This document shows positions 42,877 to 52,655 of a DNA stretch of 64,000 nt, piece after piece; position 1 is the first letter of the stretch; each line of letters begins with the position of its first letter. The DNA lies in assembly GCF_003614185.1 (NCBI RefSeq), contig NZ_KZ987724.1, positions 5,252,668 to 5,316,667 of the forward strand. Reading direction: 5' to 3'. The DNA comes from Paenibacillus aceti (GTDB lineage Bacteria; Bacillota; Bacilli; Paenibacillales; Paenibacillaceae). The notes under the pieces were generated by a model, which had not been told where the DNA came from, did no database searches, and worked only from the letters and a program-made list of their open reading frames with translations. The position numbers and the translations under genes were made by a program.

Positions 42877-43433
42877 GCTTCAGCAATGAAACACTTCGAA
42901 AGATAGATCAGTTTGCCAAGGAACAGGCGCAGCATTATCTGGAGGAGGCGGAGATGACCTATCTGGAAAAGCTGCGGGCCAAAACCAATCAGACCAAACA
43001 TAAAATCGGCAGGAAATTAACCAGATTTAAGAGCAGCTCGGATCAGGCGCATGAGGCGCGTAATGATATGATCCTCTACATGAGCGATCTGATATCTCAG
43101 GGCTTATCGGAAGAGGAAGCTTTTGAAAAGGCAAGGGATAAGCTCGCGGCTTCAGGTGATTCTGATTTCCAAGCCGATCTTCATGAGCGTTTCCGCCAGT
43201 ATTATGAAAATCGTGATCCTGCAGACTATGAGGCTGTCGGATTATTCTATGGCGGGTTCCTGTTTTTAGGTGTTGCTATCGGTTCCCTGATCGGGTTTCT
43301 CACTAGTGGAGGCGTTCCTGCCTTTATGCAAAATGGATGGATCTATACGCTGATCGGTACCGGGGTTGGAGCGATTATTGGCATAGGGCTGGGAGAAATA
43401 AGCCATGCGCTTATATCTATGAAGAGAAAGTAG
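42873..43433 (+). CDS. Membrane protein associated with PadR (DUF1700-like layout), unknown function
   Basis: A 186-residue protein that I cannot assign to a named family with certainty. Residues 1-115 are charged and helical (coiled-coil-like, with RAKTNQTKHKIGRKLTRFKS), followed by two membrane spans at about 120-142 and 155-178 (GLFYGGFLFLGVAIGSLIGF and LIGTGVGAIIGIGLGE). The arrangement of a helical domain followed by spans, coupled to a PadR gene by an ATGA overlap, is seen in PadR-linked membrane proteins. Those often belong to stress or export systems. Confidence 0.7.
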   Translation: MSFSNETLRKIDQFAKEQAQHYLEEAEMTYLEKLRAKTNQTKHKIGRKLTRFKSSSDQAHEARNDMILYMSDLISQGLSEEEAFEKARDKLAASGDSDFQADLHERFRQYYENRDPADYEAVGLFYGGFLFLGVAIGSLIGFLTSGGVPAFMQNGWIYTLIGTGVGAIIGIGLGEISHALISMKRK

Positions 43434-43442
43434 GTGCTGTTT

Positions 43443-44141
43443 ATGTCCTATATGAAAACGGCTCGCCGCAAGAAAGATTTGGGCATCACCGGCTGGATGG
43501 CGAAATGGTATGACAATAACACCCGTAAGTCGCGTCTTTCGGAGATGCGGGAATATGCTGATATCGTAAGCGGATATGTTGAAAATGGAGCGGAGTTGCT
43601 GGAAGTCGCTCCTGGCCCCGGCTATCTGGCCATCGAGCTAGCGAAGCAAGGCTACTCGGTAACCGGCTTGGAAATCAGCGCGGATTTCGTGGAGATTGAG
43701 AAGCGTAACGCCAGAGAAGCTGGCGTAAATGTAGACTTTCGGCAGGGAAATGCCTCTGCAATGCCCTTGGCCGATGGCGTTTATGATTTCATAATTTGCT
43801 CCGCTGCGTTCAAAAATTTCAGCGAACCACTGAAGGCTTTGCAGGAAATGTATCGTGTTATCAAGCCCGGCGGTGCGGCGCTTATTCTGGACATGAACCA
43901 CGAAGCCACGAGTGAGGATATCGAGAACGAAATTCAAAAATCCGGTATGAAAGGCTTTGATCGCTGGTTTGTCAAACTGTCGTTCCAAACTTTTTTGAAG
44001 AACGGCGCCTATACCCGCGAAGGGTTCGAGGATCTGATAGCGCAGACAGACTTCCCGAAACATAAGATCGAAAAACACGGAATCGGCTTTCAAGTCTGGC
44101 TGTATAAACCAGAGCAGGACAGCCCCAAAAGTATGATTTAA
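43443..44141 (+). CDS. Class I SAM-dependent methyltransferase
   Basis: A 232-residue methyltransferase. Motif I is LLEVAPGPGYLAIELA, with LEISADFVEIEKRN as the acidic end of strand 2, QGNASAMPL as motif II and a late VIKPGGAALIL as motif III. The substrate is not visible. The ATG at 43443 follows AGGTG. It is the last gene of the PadR unit. Its 3' end forms part of a hairpin with bases 44120-44160. Confidence 0.87.
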   Translation: MSYMKTARRKKDLGITGWMAKWYDNNTRKSRLSEMREYADIVSGYVENGAELLEVAPGPGYLAIELAKQGYSVTGLEISADFVEIEKRNAREAGVNVDFRQGNASAMPLADGVYDFIICSAAFKNFSEPLKALQEMYRVIKPGGAALILDMNHEATSEDIENEIQKSGMKGFDRWFVKLSFQTFLKNGAYTREGFEDLIAQTDFPKHKIEKHGIGFQVWLYKPEQDSPKSMI

Positions 44142-44160
44142 CATACCTCCTGTGGGGCTG
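44120..44160. terminator. Hairpin between convergent methyltransferase and purine permease genes
   Basis: Outer arms CAGCCCC/GGGGCTG and inner GTATG/CATAC pair across the methyltransferase stop codon. No clear T-run follows on either strand, so its termination role is uncertain. Confidence 0.45.
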
Positions 44161-44180
44161 CCCTCATTTAAAAATATCTG

Positions 44181-45548
44181 TTATTTTTCGCTTAGCGTCT
44201 CCTTGCGGCCAGGCAAGAACTTATTCAGCAAGATAGCCGCCAGGGAAGCGGCCAGGATTGGCGAACCCAGCAAATATTGCACGAAGGTAGGCAAGGAATA
44301 CAAGTAATCCTTCGGAATAAGCACTAATGCCAAGGTTAGAATCATCGGAATGGCGACGATGTACATCTCTTTCTCGCCGATCCGCTCGTTCTTCATGACC
44401 TGTATGCCGTTAATGGCGATAATGCCGCAGACAATGCAGAATACGCCGCCGATGACAGCCGTCGGGATCGATGCAATTAGAGCAGCCAGCTTACCGGAAC
44501 AGCCAAAGATAACGAACCAGCCACCAACGGCAAGGAAGACTCGGCGGCTGGCAATCCCGGTAATGGAAATAATGCCGGCATTGGTGGAATAGCCTGTAAC
44601 CGGAGTAGAGCCGAGCAGAGAGGCGATCAGACAGCTAATGCCTTCGCCGATGACCCCTCGGTTAATATTTTGATCGGTTAACGGTTGATCGATGACATTG
44701 CTGACAGCGAACCAGGTCCCCGTTGTTTCAGCGAGCAGCACCAGATAAATAATGACCATCGTGATAATAGCCGAGAAATTGAAGGAGAAGCCGAAGTCGG
44801 CAAAGGGGATCTGCGGCATGCTGAACCAGTTGGCTTGGCTAACTGCCGAGAAGTCCAGTACTCCCATAAAATTAGCAGCGATACATCCGCCGATTAATGC
44901 GAACAGGACGGACATAATCCGGAATAATGATCCTTTGGTCCCTAGCAGGGAACCGAGGATTACAAAGATCAGCAGCACTGCGCCTGAGATTAGGGCCAGC
45001 ATCACGTTCTGATTGATCGTCGCATCAGCGGCTTCATAAATATTGTCCCTGATCCCCACTGGCAATAAAGACAGACCCACAATAAAAATGATCGTGCCGC
45101 CCACAATCGGCGGAATGAAGGATTTGACGATCTTATTGAACACGCCGCTCATCCCCAAAATAATAACGAGAACCGCACCGACAAGGCTGGCGCCCAGCAC
45201 GGAATTCCAGCCTAGCTGCCCGCCTCCGCTGGCGGCATAGATGCTGACAATTGCGCCAAGCGGAACATACGAAGGACCTTGAGCGATCGGCAGCTTCATG
45301 CAGAAGTAGCTCTGCACAATCGTGGCTAACCCCGCAGCGATAAAGGTAGATTGGATCAGTGCGCTGGACTGGTTGGATTGCAAGCCAATCAGCATGGCGA
45401 TCAGGAAAGGAACCACATAGACGTCCATTGCTAATACATGCTGCAAGCCCAGAAGGGCGGACTTGCCAAATGATACCTTCTGATCGGGCAGAACTGTTAG
45501 CTGCGATGAATGGGTTTGAGCTTGCCCCTGGTTGACTGCTTCTGTTTT
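44181..45548 (-). CDS. Xanthine/uric acid permease, NCS2 family (PbuX/PucJ-like)
   Basis: A 455-residue nucleobase:cation symporter with about 12-14 spans. NCS2 signatures are GPSYVPLGAIVSIYA in the first gate region and ETTGTWFAVSNVI and SLLGSTPVTGYSTNAGIISI, with the purine-contact Gln/Asn region, later in the sequence. The GTG at 45548 follows GAGGTG; longer readings into the guanine deaminase stop have no binding site. It is the second gene of a purine operon behind guaD, so it probably imports guanine, xanthine or uric acid. Confidence 0.9.
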   Translation of the reverse strand, partial: KTEAVNQGQAQTHSSQLTVLPDQKVSFGKSALLGLQHVLAMDVYVVPFLIAMLIGLQSNQSSALIQSTFIAAGLATIVQSYFCMKLPIAQGPSYVPLGAIVSIYAASGGGQLGWNSVLGASLVGAVLVIILGMSGVFNKIVKSFIPPIVGGTIIFIVGLSLLPVGIRDNIYEAADATINQNVMLALISGAVLLIFVILGSLLGTKGSLFRIMSVLFALIGGCIAANFMGVLDFSAVSQANWFSMPQIPFADFGFSFNFSAIITMVIIYLVLLAETTGTWFAVSNVIDQPLTDQNINRGVIGEGISCLIASLLGSTPVTGYSTNAGIISITGIASRRVFLAVGGWFVIFGCSGKLAALIASIPTAVIGGVFCIVCGIIAINGIQVMKNERIGEKEMYIVAIPMILTLALVLIPKDYLYSLPTFVQYLLGSPILAASLAAILLNKFLPGRKETLSEK

Positions 45549-45589
45549 CACTGGGATGTACACCTCGAATATTATAGTTTTTTTGTATT

Positions 45590-46953
45590 TTAACGAGAAT
45601 GAACCTTCATACCCTGTACCCATACTTCACGGATGTTTTCAGGTCTGGCCAGATAGATGATCTTCTCAAAAATCCCATGCCAGTCTTCATTCTCATCAAA
45701 GATCGGCAGCTTGGCAGAAGGCATTTTCGTATCGATGATCTGTACATCCCACGCATAATTCTGTTCAAGGCGACCGATCGGCAGGCTTAGACTCTCACCG
45801 CCTCCGGCTGTCGCCAGGTAGAACGCTTCATCGACCGTAATCCGCGACTCCGGAACACCGCGCTTATGTGCGGGGAGGGAAGGTCAACACCATCCTCCAG
45901 CATTCTCGAAGAGATGACGGCTTGTCTTATATTATCGAACAGACTCGGCGAGAAACCGCCGGATATGTCCGTGCCCAGCCCGATATCAATGCCTTTGCCA
46001 TGGAAATGGGCAACCGGAATAACGCTATTGGCAAAATAGGCATTCGAGATCGGGCAGTGTGCAATCGCGGTTCCAGTCTCTGCGAATAAATCCGCATCAG
46101 GCTCGTCCAGGAAATTGCAATGCGCCATAACCGACTTCTCCCGTAGCAGGCCGAAATCGCGCAATGCAAAGGCATCATTTTTATCCAATCGATCCCGAAC
46201 ATAACCATGCGCCCAATCGCTTTCACTGCAGTGTGACTGGACATAGGCGTCATATTTGTCAGCAAGCTTGCCCAGGCCTCGCAAAGCTTCATCCGTACAG
46301 CTGGGAATGAAGCGTGGTGTTACTACGGGATAGACGCCCTGCTTTGCGGTTTTGGCTAGTTCCCGAACGGCGAGAATAAAATCCTCCGTATCCGCCAGTG
46401 CTGAATGGGTATCTGCATCACGGTAATATTCCGGGTTTTGCGCCGGATCATCCATCACCACCTTGCCGACGAGTCCGCGTTGTCCTTTCTTCACACAGAG
46501 CTCAGCCAGCAATAGACTGGCCTCTTTATGCACGGTAGCAAAATACAGTACGGTCGTTGTCCCGTTCGCGAGCAAAGTGCTGACCAGATCCTCATAGACT
46601 TTCTCGGCGAAATCAAGATCCGCAAATTTGGATTCCAGCGGGAAAGTGTACGTATTCAGCCAGTCATAGAGCGGAATGTCCAGGGCTGTCCCGGATTGCG
46701 CCCATTGCGGTGCGTGCACATGCAGATCGATGAACCCGGGCAGCAAATACTGGCCCTCAGCCAAACGACGGAAGTTGCTCTTGCCTTGATAGGCCTCCAG
46801 CAAAGGCTGGTATTCCGCATCCTCCGGAGCGATGACCTTCTTGATCACGCCCTCTGCATTGATCGCAAACAGATAGTCTTTTAATATTTGAACTTCTTTG
46901 GCAGATGTACTGGAAAAAGCAGTTCCTTGAAATAATTGCATATATTGTTCCAT
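45590..46953 (-). pseudogene. guaD: Guanine deaminase, frameshifted near the C-terminus
   Basis: A guanine deaminase of the amidohydrolase superfamily that converts guanine to xanthine. The zinc ligands are intact: HVHAPQW (H-x-H), QSHCSESDWAHG, VMAHCNFLDEPDAD and GLGTDISGG. The frame then breaks near 45881. After VISSRMLEDGVD the reading frame shifts by one base (a C is missing in a CCC/TTCC run), and the correct continuation (SLPAHKRGVPESRITVDEAF, ATAGGGESLSLPIG) runs on to the stop at 45590. Restored length is about 455 residues, normal for GuaD; as it stands the protein is cut at 388. ATG 46953 follows GGCGG. It is co-transcribed with the purine permease. Confidence 0.87.
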
Positions 46954-46994
46954 AGTTACCGCCTTAATGTTCGTATTTTCATATGATAAAAGCT

Positions 46995-47023
46995 ATTATA
47001 ATCCGTTAAAACAGATTAGTCCA
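46995..47023 (-). promoter_or_regulatory. Promoter of the guaD-permease operon
   Basis: On the minus strand TGGACT (47023-47018) and TATAAT (47000-46995) are separated by 17 bases. The leader carries an ACGAACATT sequence, which slightly resembles a PurR box. No purine riboswitch fold is visible. Confidence 0.55.
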
Positions 47024-47107
47024 TAACAAAAGACGAATATAGATAACGACTTGTTTAATTGTTGTAGGGAATTCGTTCATTATCTGTAAAATAGAGAGTA
47101 AATAATA

Positions 47108-47152
47108 AAGACGTATCGCTTTATTCTGCATGCAGGTTAAGCGATACGTCTT
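47108..47152 (-). terminator. Strong hairpin terminator after the alcohol dehydrogenase gene
   Basis: A perfect 14-bp stem, AAGACGTATCGCTT/AAGCGATACGTCTT, is followed on the minus strand by TTTATTATTT. It separates the mannoside operon from the guaD promoter. Confidence 0.85.
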
Positions 47153-47195
47153 ATTGTTCTGCTCAGGACTAAGGATCAGCTTTCTAACTTTCTAA

Positions 47196-48206
47196 TTAAG
47201 AAGGCATTATGATGGCTTTTGTTACATTTAGCTTAGGATAGGAAGTCATAAATTCCGGCAGTTCCTCAAGGTCAATACGATGGCTGATAAGCGGCTCAAT
47301 TTGCACAATATTCTGCGCAATGAGTGTAATTGCTTCCTCATGGGTGTACGGGTTGATAAAAGAGCCCATAATTCGCAGCTCTTTGCTAAAGACATCGAAG
47401 GGCGAGAAGGATGCTTGCGCATCTGGCGAGGCAACTCCGAAGATCAACACCTGTCCTCCTTTACGCGCTGCTTTAATGGCTAACTCGACTGATTCAGTTC
47501 GCCCGACACATTCGATGACGAGATCTGCCGAGCTCAGCAGTCCCGCAGCCTCAGTTGGATCAAATGGTGACACGACATTGTCAGCGCCAAGCTTCAGCAG
47601 TGCCTCCCGCTTGTTCGGGTTTGGCTCGCTCACGGTGATGTGCGCAACGCCTGCTGCCTTGACAAGCTGGAGGAACAACTGTCCAATGAAGCCGCCGCCT
47701 GCGATCAACACATGATGATTCGCCCGCAGCTCCAATTTCTTGTAGCCGTGCAGCACACAGCCAAGCGGCTCGACCATTGCTCCTTCAAGCATACTTAAAT
47801 GATTCGGTAGCTTGTAGCAGTTGGAAGCGGGAACGATGCATCGCTCAGCCATTCCGCCGTCCCGTGTCACACCAACGGCATTTAGCTTGTCGCACAGGTG
47901 AGCCCGCCCATTACGGCAATACTCGCATGCCCCGCAATAGATATTCGGATCAACGGATACCCGGTCTCCCTGCTGTAGAGTAAATACAGCTTCGCCTACG
48001 GCCAAGACGACTCCCGAGAGTTCATGGCCCAGCACAATCGGGGGATTTACCTCAGCTGAGCCTGGGTGACCGTGATAAATATGCTGGTCTGTACCGCATA
48101 TGCCGCAGCAAGCAATTTGAAGCAGAACTTCATGTTTGCCGAGTGCTGGTTCACTCCACTCTTCAACTTTCATATTTAATGCTCCGTGAAGAACTGCAGC
48201 CTTCAT
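47196..48206 (-). CDS. Zinc-dependent alcohol/polyol dehydrogenase (MDR superfamily)
   Basis: A 336-residue NAD(P)-dependent medium-chain dehydrogenase. The catalytic zinc ligands lie in CCGICGTDQH and GHELSG. The structural zinc site has four Cys (CGACEYCRNGRAHLC). The Rossmann loop is AGGGFIGQLFLQL. Likely substrates are sugar alcohols or sugars. The start at 48206 (MKAAVLHG) fits the family; earlier ATG 48215 is possible. It lies 26 bases after the beta-mannosidase gene on the same strand, so it probably serves in mannose-derived sugar use. Confidence 0.88.
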   Translation of the reverse strand: MKAAVLHGALNMKVEEWSEPALGKHEVLLQIACCGICGTDQHIYHGHPGSAEVNPPIVLGHELSGVVLAVGEAVFTLQQGDRVSVDPNIYCGACEYCRNGRAHLCDKLNAVGVTRDGGMAERCIVPASNCYKLPNHLSMLEGAMVEPLGCVLHGYKKLELRANHHVLIAGGGFIGQLFLQLVKAAGVAHITVSEPNPNKREALLKLGADNVVSPFDPTEAAGLLSSADLVIECVGRTESVELAIKAARKGGQVLIFGVASPDAQASFSPFDVFSKELRIMGSFINPYTHEEAITLIAQNIVQIEPLISHRIDLEELPEFMTSYPKLNVTKAIIMPS

Positions 48207-48232
48207 GCTCCTCATCTCATTTCTCAATAATA

Positions 48233-50803
48233 TTAAAACCGTGTGATGCTATCCCCATTAGTATTTAAGGCGGACACGCGAAGTGTCTCCCAAGGGATCG
48301 TCTTGCCATTGACCTGCTTAACTTGAATCTCTTTGATCTGGCCTGGAAGCAGGTCGAAGAAGTTGTCATTCATGACGAACCATTCTTCGTCGAGTTCAAG
48401 CTTGACCATACGAGCTGCCTGATCTGTCGATATCCGGACAAGATCGGCTGACTTGTCAACGCTTACCCGCAGCTGCGCTGGATTGAATCGCATGTCCTTA
48501 TAATCGCGCAAGTAGATGAAGTTATCCTCGGTAATAGAGCTTGCAGAACTGGCTACACATACAACATCTGCGGCATTGGCTTCGGCTGTCAATTCCATTT
48601 CCGTTAGCGCAGCAATCTGAAGCTTGCTATTTGCAGGTACCGATACGTCGAATTCGTGGATGGACAACACCGATCCATCCATGCGATACACCGTTAGCCG
48701 TACTGTATCTTTGTAGTCATCCAGCCTGTCGTTAATTACCCACAATATCAGGTCTTTCCCCGCATCATGATCCGCAGTGATCAGCACAGGGGCAAAAAAC
48801 TTGCGCGCATAGTGATACGCCGCCTTCGCGAGTCCATAATAGTCGATAACAGACCAGCTTGTTCCCGGCCAGCAATCGTTCAATTGCCAGAACAGAGCCC
48901 CGCTTGTCTCCGGTTTGTTGCGGCGGTAGTGTTCGATGCCGTATTTTAATCCTTCCGCTTGGGTTAGCATAGAGTAGTCCAGATACTCTTCTATATTCCC
49001 CGGAGCACCTGTAAATCCTTCCATGAGCAGAATTCCCTTCGCATGATGGATATCCTTATTGCGGTACTTCATCTCATCGCTGCCCCAGAAGAATTGATTC
49101 TCGGGGATGTTGCGCTGCAAAGTGTAGCGATTGGATGATGCATGCATGCCGAATTCGCTTGCGAATCGGGTCGTGTCGCCTTTGAACTTCTTGAAGGATA
49201 AACCGTCCATGCTATAGTCCTGCAACTGCGGCTGACCGAACTCCCGTGGTTCAATATTGCCATGCCACACTTGCCAGTTATGAGTGTCGCCTTCCTCACG
49301 CGAGTTGTGGTCATTCCCCCCGTAAGGAGAACTTGGCCAGAAAGTCCGTGTTGGATCTAGCGTCTCCAGCAGAGCTGGCATCAGCTCGTGGTAAATCTTC
49401 TCGCCATAAAATGGATGAGGGATCTCTCCGCTTGAACGAAGCGCCTCGTACAGCCAATCGTTCTCGTTATTCCCGCACCATAAAGCCAGGCAAGTTCGAC
49501 TACGCAGTCGTTTTACGACTTGCTCGATCTCCCGCCGCACATTATTCATGAAGTTGCGATTATAGTCCGGATATAAGGCACAGGCAAACATGAAGTCCTG
49601 CCATACCAGTAAACCAAGCCGATCACATTCATCGTAGAAAATATCGCGTTCATAGATGCCGCCTCCCCAGACACGCAGCATGTTCATATTGGCGTCTTTT
49701 GACATATGAATGAGATGTTGGTATCGAGAATCTGGCACAGCAGCCATGAAGCTGTCGATAGGAATCCAGTTGGCTCCTTTGGCAAACAGCTTTACACCAT
49801 TTAATACGAAGGTAAAGGTCTGCTGTCCATGTTCATCCCGCTGCATAAGTTCAACCGTACGGATGCCAAATGGCTGCTCATGTACGTCAACAGACTTTTC
49901 GTTATATAGAAGCGTTACTTTCAAATGGTATAAATACGGTACACCTAGGTCGTGCGTCCACCATAAGGATGGGTTTGAAATGTTTAGATATGCTTCGCTA
50001 CTTAAGCTATATGCACAAATTGCACCGTCTTGGACCAGTCCATTACAACGATCGAATGGGATTATTTCTGAGGCGACCCGGTTGTTTTCGGTATCGATCA
50101 ATTCCACATAAGCCGAGCAAGGCTTGTCTTTGTTGAATGACAATACGTCTACTGTTACTTCAACAGCTGCTGCCTTGTCCGTTATTGTTGATGTGCGGGC
50201 GAATACGCTATCTATATAAGCGTTGCGGCGCTTGAGGAGATGTACCCCCTTCCAAATACCTGCACATACAAGCCGTGGACCCCAGTCCCATCCATAGTGG
50301 TATTGAGCCTTGCGTGTCCAAATTCGCTTCTTGCTGAAACCGGACCAATAATATTGCATTTTGGCTTGAGCATGCAGATGTACGGGATCAATTTTGACGG
50401 CAAGGACATTCTTGCCTTTCTTCAATTCACGTGTAACTTCAAATGAATGGGCAATAAACATATTGTCAGTGGAGCCAAGCTCCACCCCGTTCAGGTACAC
50501 AGTTGCATAAGTATCCAACCCATCGAAGACCAATTCAATGCGTTCCTGGTCATCCTGTTCGCCAAACCACTCAAAGGTGTTGCGATACCACCATACCTTG
50601 TCCTCGACCCAGCGCGACTGTTGATCGTTATGTCCATAGAAAGGATCTGCAATAATCCCCCGCTCGATCAACGTGCTGTGCACATCGCCAGGTACTTTGG
50701 CAGTCATCCAGAAATAGTCAATATACTCGGGAGAGGCAACCTCCAAATCGCGAGCTTCACCTACATCGAAATCCCGCAGCTTCCAGTTCTCTTGTAGTTC
50801 CAT
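48233..50803 (-). CDS. Beta-mannosidase, GH2
   Basis: An 856-residue cytoplasmic glycosidase that removes terminal beta-linked mannose. The N-terminal sugar-binding domain starts near LQENWKLRDFDVGEA. The immunoglobulin-like domain and the TIM barrel follow. The acid/base is E447 in LWCGNNENDW and the nucleophile is E550 in FASEFGMHAS. The barrel shows RVWGGGIYERD and LLVWQDFMFACALYPD, both typical of beta-mannosidases. The ATG at 50803 is chosen because GGAG lies 6 bases upstream; nearby upstream ATGs have poor sites. It has no signal peptide. It is divergent from a LacI-type regulator and faces the sugar ABC importer. Confidence 0.93.
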   Translation of the reverse strand: MELQENWKLRDFDVGEARDLEVASPEYIDYFWMTAKVPGDVHSTLIERGIIADPFYGHNDQQSRWVEDKVWWYRNTFEWFGEQDDQERIELVFDGLDTYATVYLNGVELGSTDNMFIAHSFEVTRELKKGKNVLAVKIDPVHLHAQAKMQYYWSGFSKKRIWTRKAQYHYGWDWGPRLVCAGIWKGVHLLKRRNAYIDSVFARTSTITDKAAAVEVTVDVLSFNKDKPCSAYVELIDTENNRVASEIIPFDRCNGLVQDGAICAYSLSSEAYLNISNPSLWWTHDLGVPYLYHLKVTLLYNEKSVDVHEQPFGIRTVELMQRDEHGQQTFTFVLNGVKLFAKGANWIPIDSFMAAVPDSRYQHLIHMSKDANMNMLRVWGGGIYERDIFYDECDRLGLLVWQDFMFACALYPDYNRNFMNNVRREIEQVVKRLRSRTCLALWCGNNENDWLYEALRSSGEIPHPFYGEKIYHELMPALLETLDPTRTFWPSSPYGGNDHNSREEGDTHNWQVWHGNIEPREFGQPQLQDYSMDGLSFKKFKGDTTRFASEFGMHASSNRYTLQRNIPENQFFWGSDEMKYRNKDIHHAKGILLMEGFTGAPGNIEEYLDYSMLTQAEGLKYGIEHYRRNKPETSGALFWQLNDCWPGTSWSVIDYYGLAKAAYHYARKFFAPVLITADHDAGKDLILWVINDRLDDYKDTVRLTVYRMDGSVLSIHEFDVSVPANSKLQIAALTEMELTAEANAADVVCVASSASSITEDNFIYLRDYKDMRFNPAQLRVSVDKSADLVRISTDQAARMVKLELDEEWFVMNDNFFDLLPGQIKEIQVKQVNGKTIPWETLRVSALNTNGDSITRF

Positions 50804-51027
50804 ATAATTCTCCATTCCGAAGCAAGCCAAAAACCTGAGGCTATACTTATAGTTCCATGATTGAAACTGTCATAATAACATTACAAAAAAATGATAATGT
50901 GAATGAATTTAAATTACAAATGATTAGTAATCTCATTACTAAAACATTATTGATTAGCCTTAATTTAATGTCAAATAAATTGCTGTCAAAGGGAGTATAG
51001 TTTTTAACAGTACCATTAATACTAATA

Positions 51028-51056
51028 TTGACCGCTTTTTTTTGTAACGTTATAAT
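51028..51056 (+). promoter_or_regulatory. Promoter of the LacI-type gene with overlapping operator
   Basis: TTGACC (51028-51033) and TATAAT (51051-51056) are separated by 17 bases. The sequence TTTGTAACGTTATAA (51041-51055) fills the end of the spacer and the -10 box, and TTTGTAATGTTTAA follows at 51059. Both are likely sites for the gene's own product. Confidence 0.7.
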
Positions 51057-51101
51057 TATTTGTAATGTTTAAATTTGAATTTGGAAAGGAGGGACTCTCT
51101 G

Positions 51102-52130
51102 ATGAAATCTAAAGTAACAATGCAAGATATTGCTGATCAGCTCAATCTCTCCAAAAATTCTGTATCACAGGCTATATCCGGCAAGGATGGAGTAAGCGAA
51201 GAGACGAGAAAGCTAATTCTTGATACAGCGGAACAAATGGGTTATATCTACCAGGCGGGACGCAAGAAGAGCCAGACGGATCAGTCTGGATATATTGCTT
51301 TAATTGCATCCGACTTTGCTTTTGCCCAAAAGGGCTTTTTTGGTGAAATCTACTTAAGCGTGGAGCAAGAGACGAGACAGCGTGGTAAACAATTGCTAAT
51401 TCAATCCATTAGCCAAGAATCCGAAGAAGCGCTGATCCTGCCACCCATATTAGAGAATCAAGGTGTAGAAGGTATACTTATCCTCTCTCATCTAAGTACA
51501 CCTTATATGAATAAGGTGATTTCCAAAGGGCTCCCAACCGTACTGATCGACCATCATTATCCGGCTGTAAAGGCAGATTGCATATTGACGAACAATCGCT
51601 TCGCAGCCTATGAAGCCATTCATTATCTGACTGAGCTGGGTCATCGGAATATCGGTTTTGTGGGCGACATCAATTTTTCTCCAAGTTATTATGAACGATA
51701 TGAGGGATTCCGACTCGCGATGCGGGAAGCTGGGCTTGAAATGCGCAAGGAATGGCTCTTGCTGGATGCAACGGAACAAACTGAATATATGATGAATGCC
51801 ATCAAATCAATTGCTGATCAACCCACGGCTTGGTTTTGCGTTAACGATGGTCTTGGCTTCATTCTAAATTCGACGTTACAGCAACAGGGCTTTCAAATTC
51901 CGCAGCAGGTATCGATTTGCAGTTTCGATAACGGGCAATTGTCCCAATTATCTACACCACTAACTACGACGATGGGAATTGATTTGAAGACATTTGGACG
52001 CAAGGCTGTGGAGCAATTATTCTGGAGAATGGATCATAAGCACGAGCCATTTGTGGAAATATTGCTGCCAACTATGCTGATTGCTAGAGAATCGACAACG
52101 AGACCAAGAGAGTCAAATGTTTTGATATAA
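51102..52130 (+). CDS. LacI-family regulator of the mannoside locus
   Basis: A 342-residue repressor. The helix-turn-helix reads MQDIADQLNLSKNSVSQAIS followed by the hinge region GYIYQAGRKKS. The ligand domain has the periplasmic-binding type I fold with LPTVLIDHHYPAV and GHRNIGFVGD. The ATG at 51102 follows AAAGGAGGG. Sites with the pattern TTTGTAAYGTT occur in its own promoter region, upstream of the binding-protein gene and near the divergent beta-mannosidase gene, so it most likely controls the whole locus. Confidence 0.92.
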   Translation: MKSKVTMQDIADQLNLSKNSVSQAISGKDGVSEETRKLILDTAEQMGYIYQAGRKKSQTDQSGYIALIASDFAFAQKGFFGEIYLSVEQETRQRGKQLLIQSISQESEEALILPPILENQGVEGILILSHLSTPYMNKVISKGLPTVLIDHHYPAVKADCILTNNRFAAYEAIHYLTELGHRNIGFVGDINFSPSYYERYEGFRLAMREAGLEMRKEWLLLDATEQTEYMMNAIKSIADQPTAWFCVNDGLGFILNSTLQQQGFQIPQQVSICSFDNGQLSQLSTPLTTTMGIDLKTFGRKAVEQLFWRMDHKHEPFVEILLPTMLIARESTTRPRESNVLI

Positions 52131-52141
52131 TGCTTTGGAAC

Positions 52142-52177
52142 AGACTGCATGGAATTTATTCCTGCGGTCTTTTTTTG
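52142..52177 (+). terminator. Terminator of the LacI-type gene
   Basis: A stem AGAC-T-GC...GC-G-GTCT with a GGAATTTATTCC apex is followed by seven T. Confidence 0.85.
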
Positions 52178-52655
52178 TGCTCTTTTACTGTAATTATTAA
52201 TAATCCTTTGTAATGTTTAAGGTTATCTTTGGGCTATTACTAAGGAAAATTTATAGAAATATAGCTATAATAAGCCCTGCTAACTTTAAAATGTCACCTT
52301 AAAATAATGACAGAGAACATTACAAATGTGATTATAGTAACTTGATTTATTTTGATGATAATGTACAATTAATGTTACAATGAGGATTTGGATCATAATC
52401 TAATAGATGGATAATCTAAATTTTTTTAATGAAAAAGGATAAGAAGGTGGTCTAAACTAACTAAAATATTTTGTTGGAGAAGCATTAATGGTGGTAATTT
52501 ACGTTTGACAAGCGGAATTTTATGTTTAATAATGTTTTTAACCGCTTACAATAATTTATAGTAATTAATTTTGTAACGTTACTATATCTTGTTTGTAATA
52601 CAGGGATAAAAGGAATGAAGTGAGAGCATTTTATTAATGAGGAGGCTATACTATC
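52178..52655 (+). promoter_or_regulatory. Regulatory region of the mannoside importer operon (gene-free)
   Basis: There is no gene. A promoter with TTGACA (52505-52510), 17 bases and AATAAT (52528-52533) lies about 120 bases before the binding-protein gene. The perfect palindrome GTAACGTTAC (52573-52582) lies downstream of it. Related half sites TTTGTAATGTTTAA (52211), AACATTACAAAT (52313) and TTAATGTTACAA (52370) are spread over the stretch. Several LacI-type sites, perhaps looped, are likely. Confidence 0.6.

Noticed and set aside
46954-47107. Purine riboswitch before guaD
   Set aside because: The conserved loop-loop core of the purine aptamer is not visible; only a weak PurR-box-like ACGAACATT is present.
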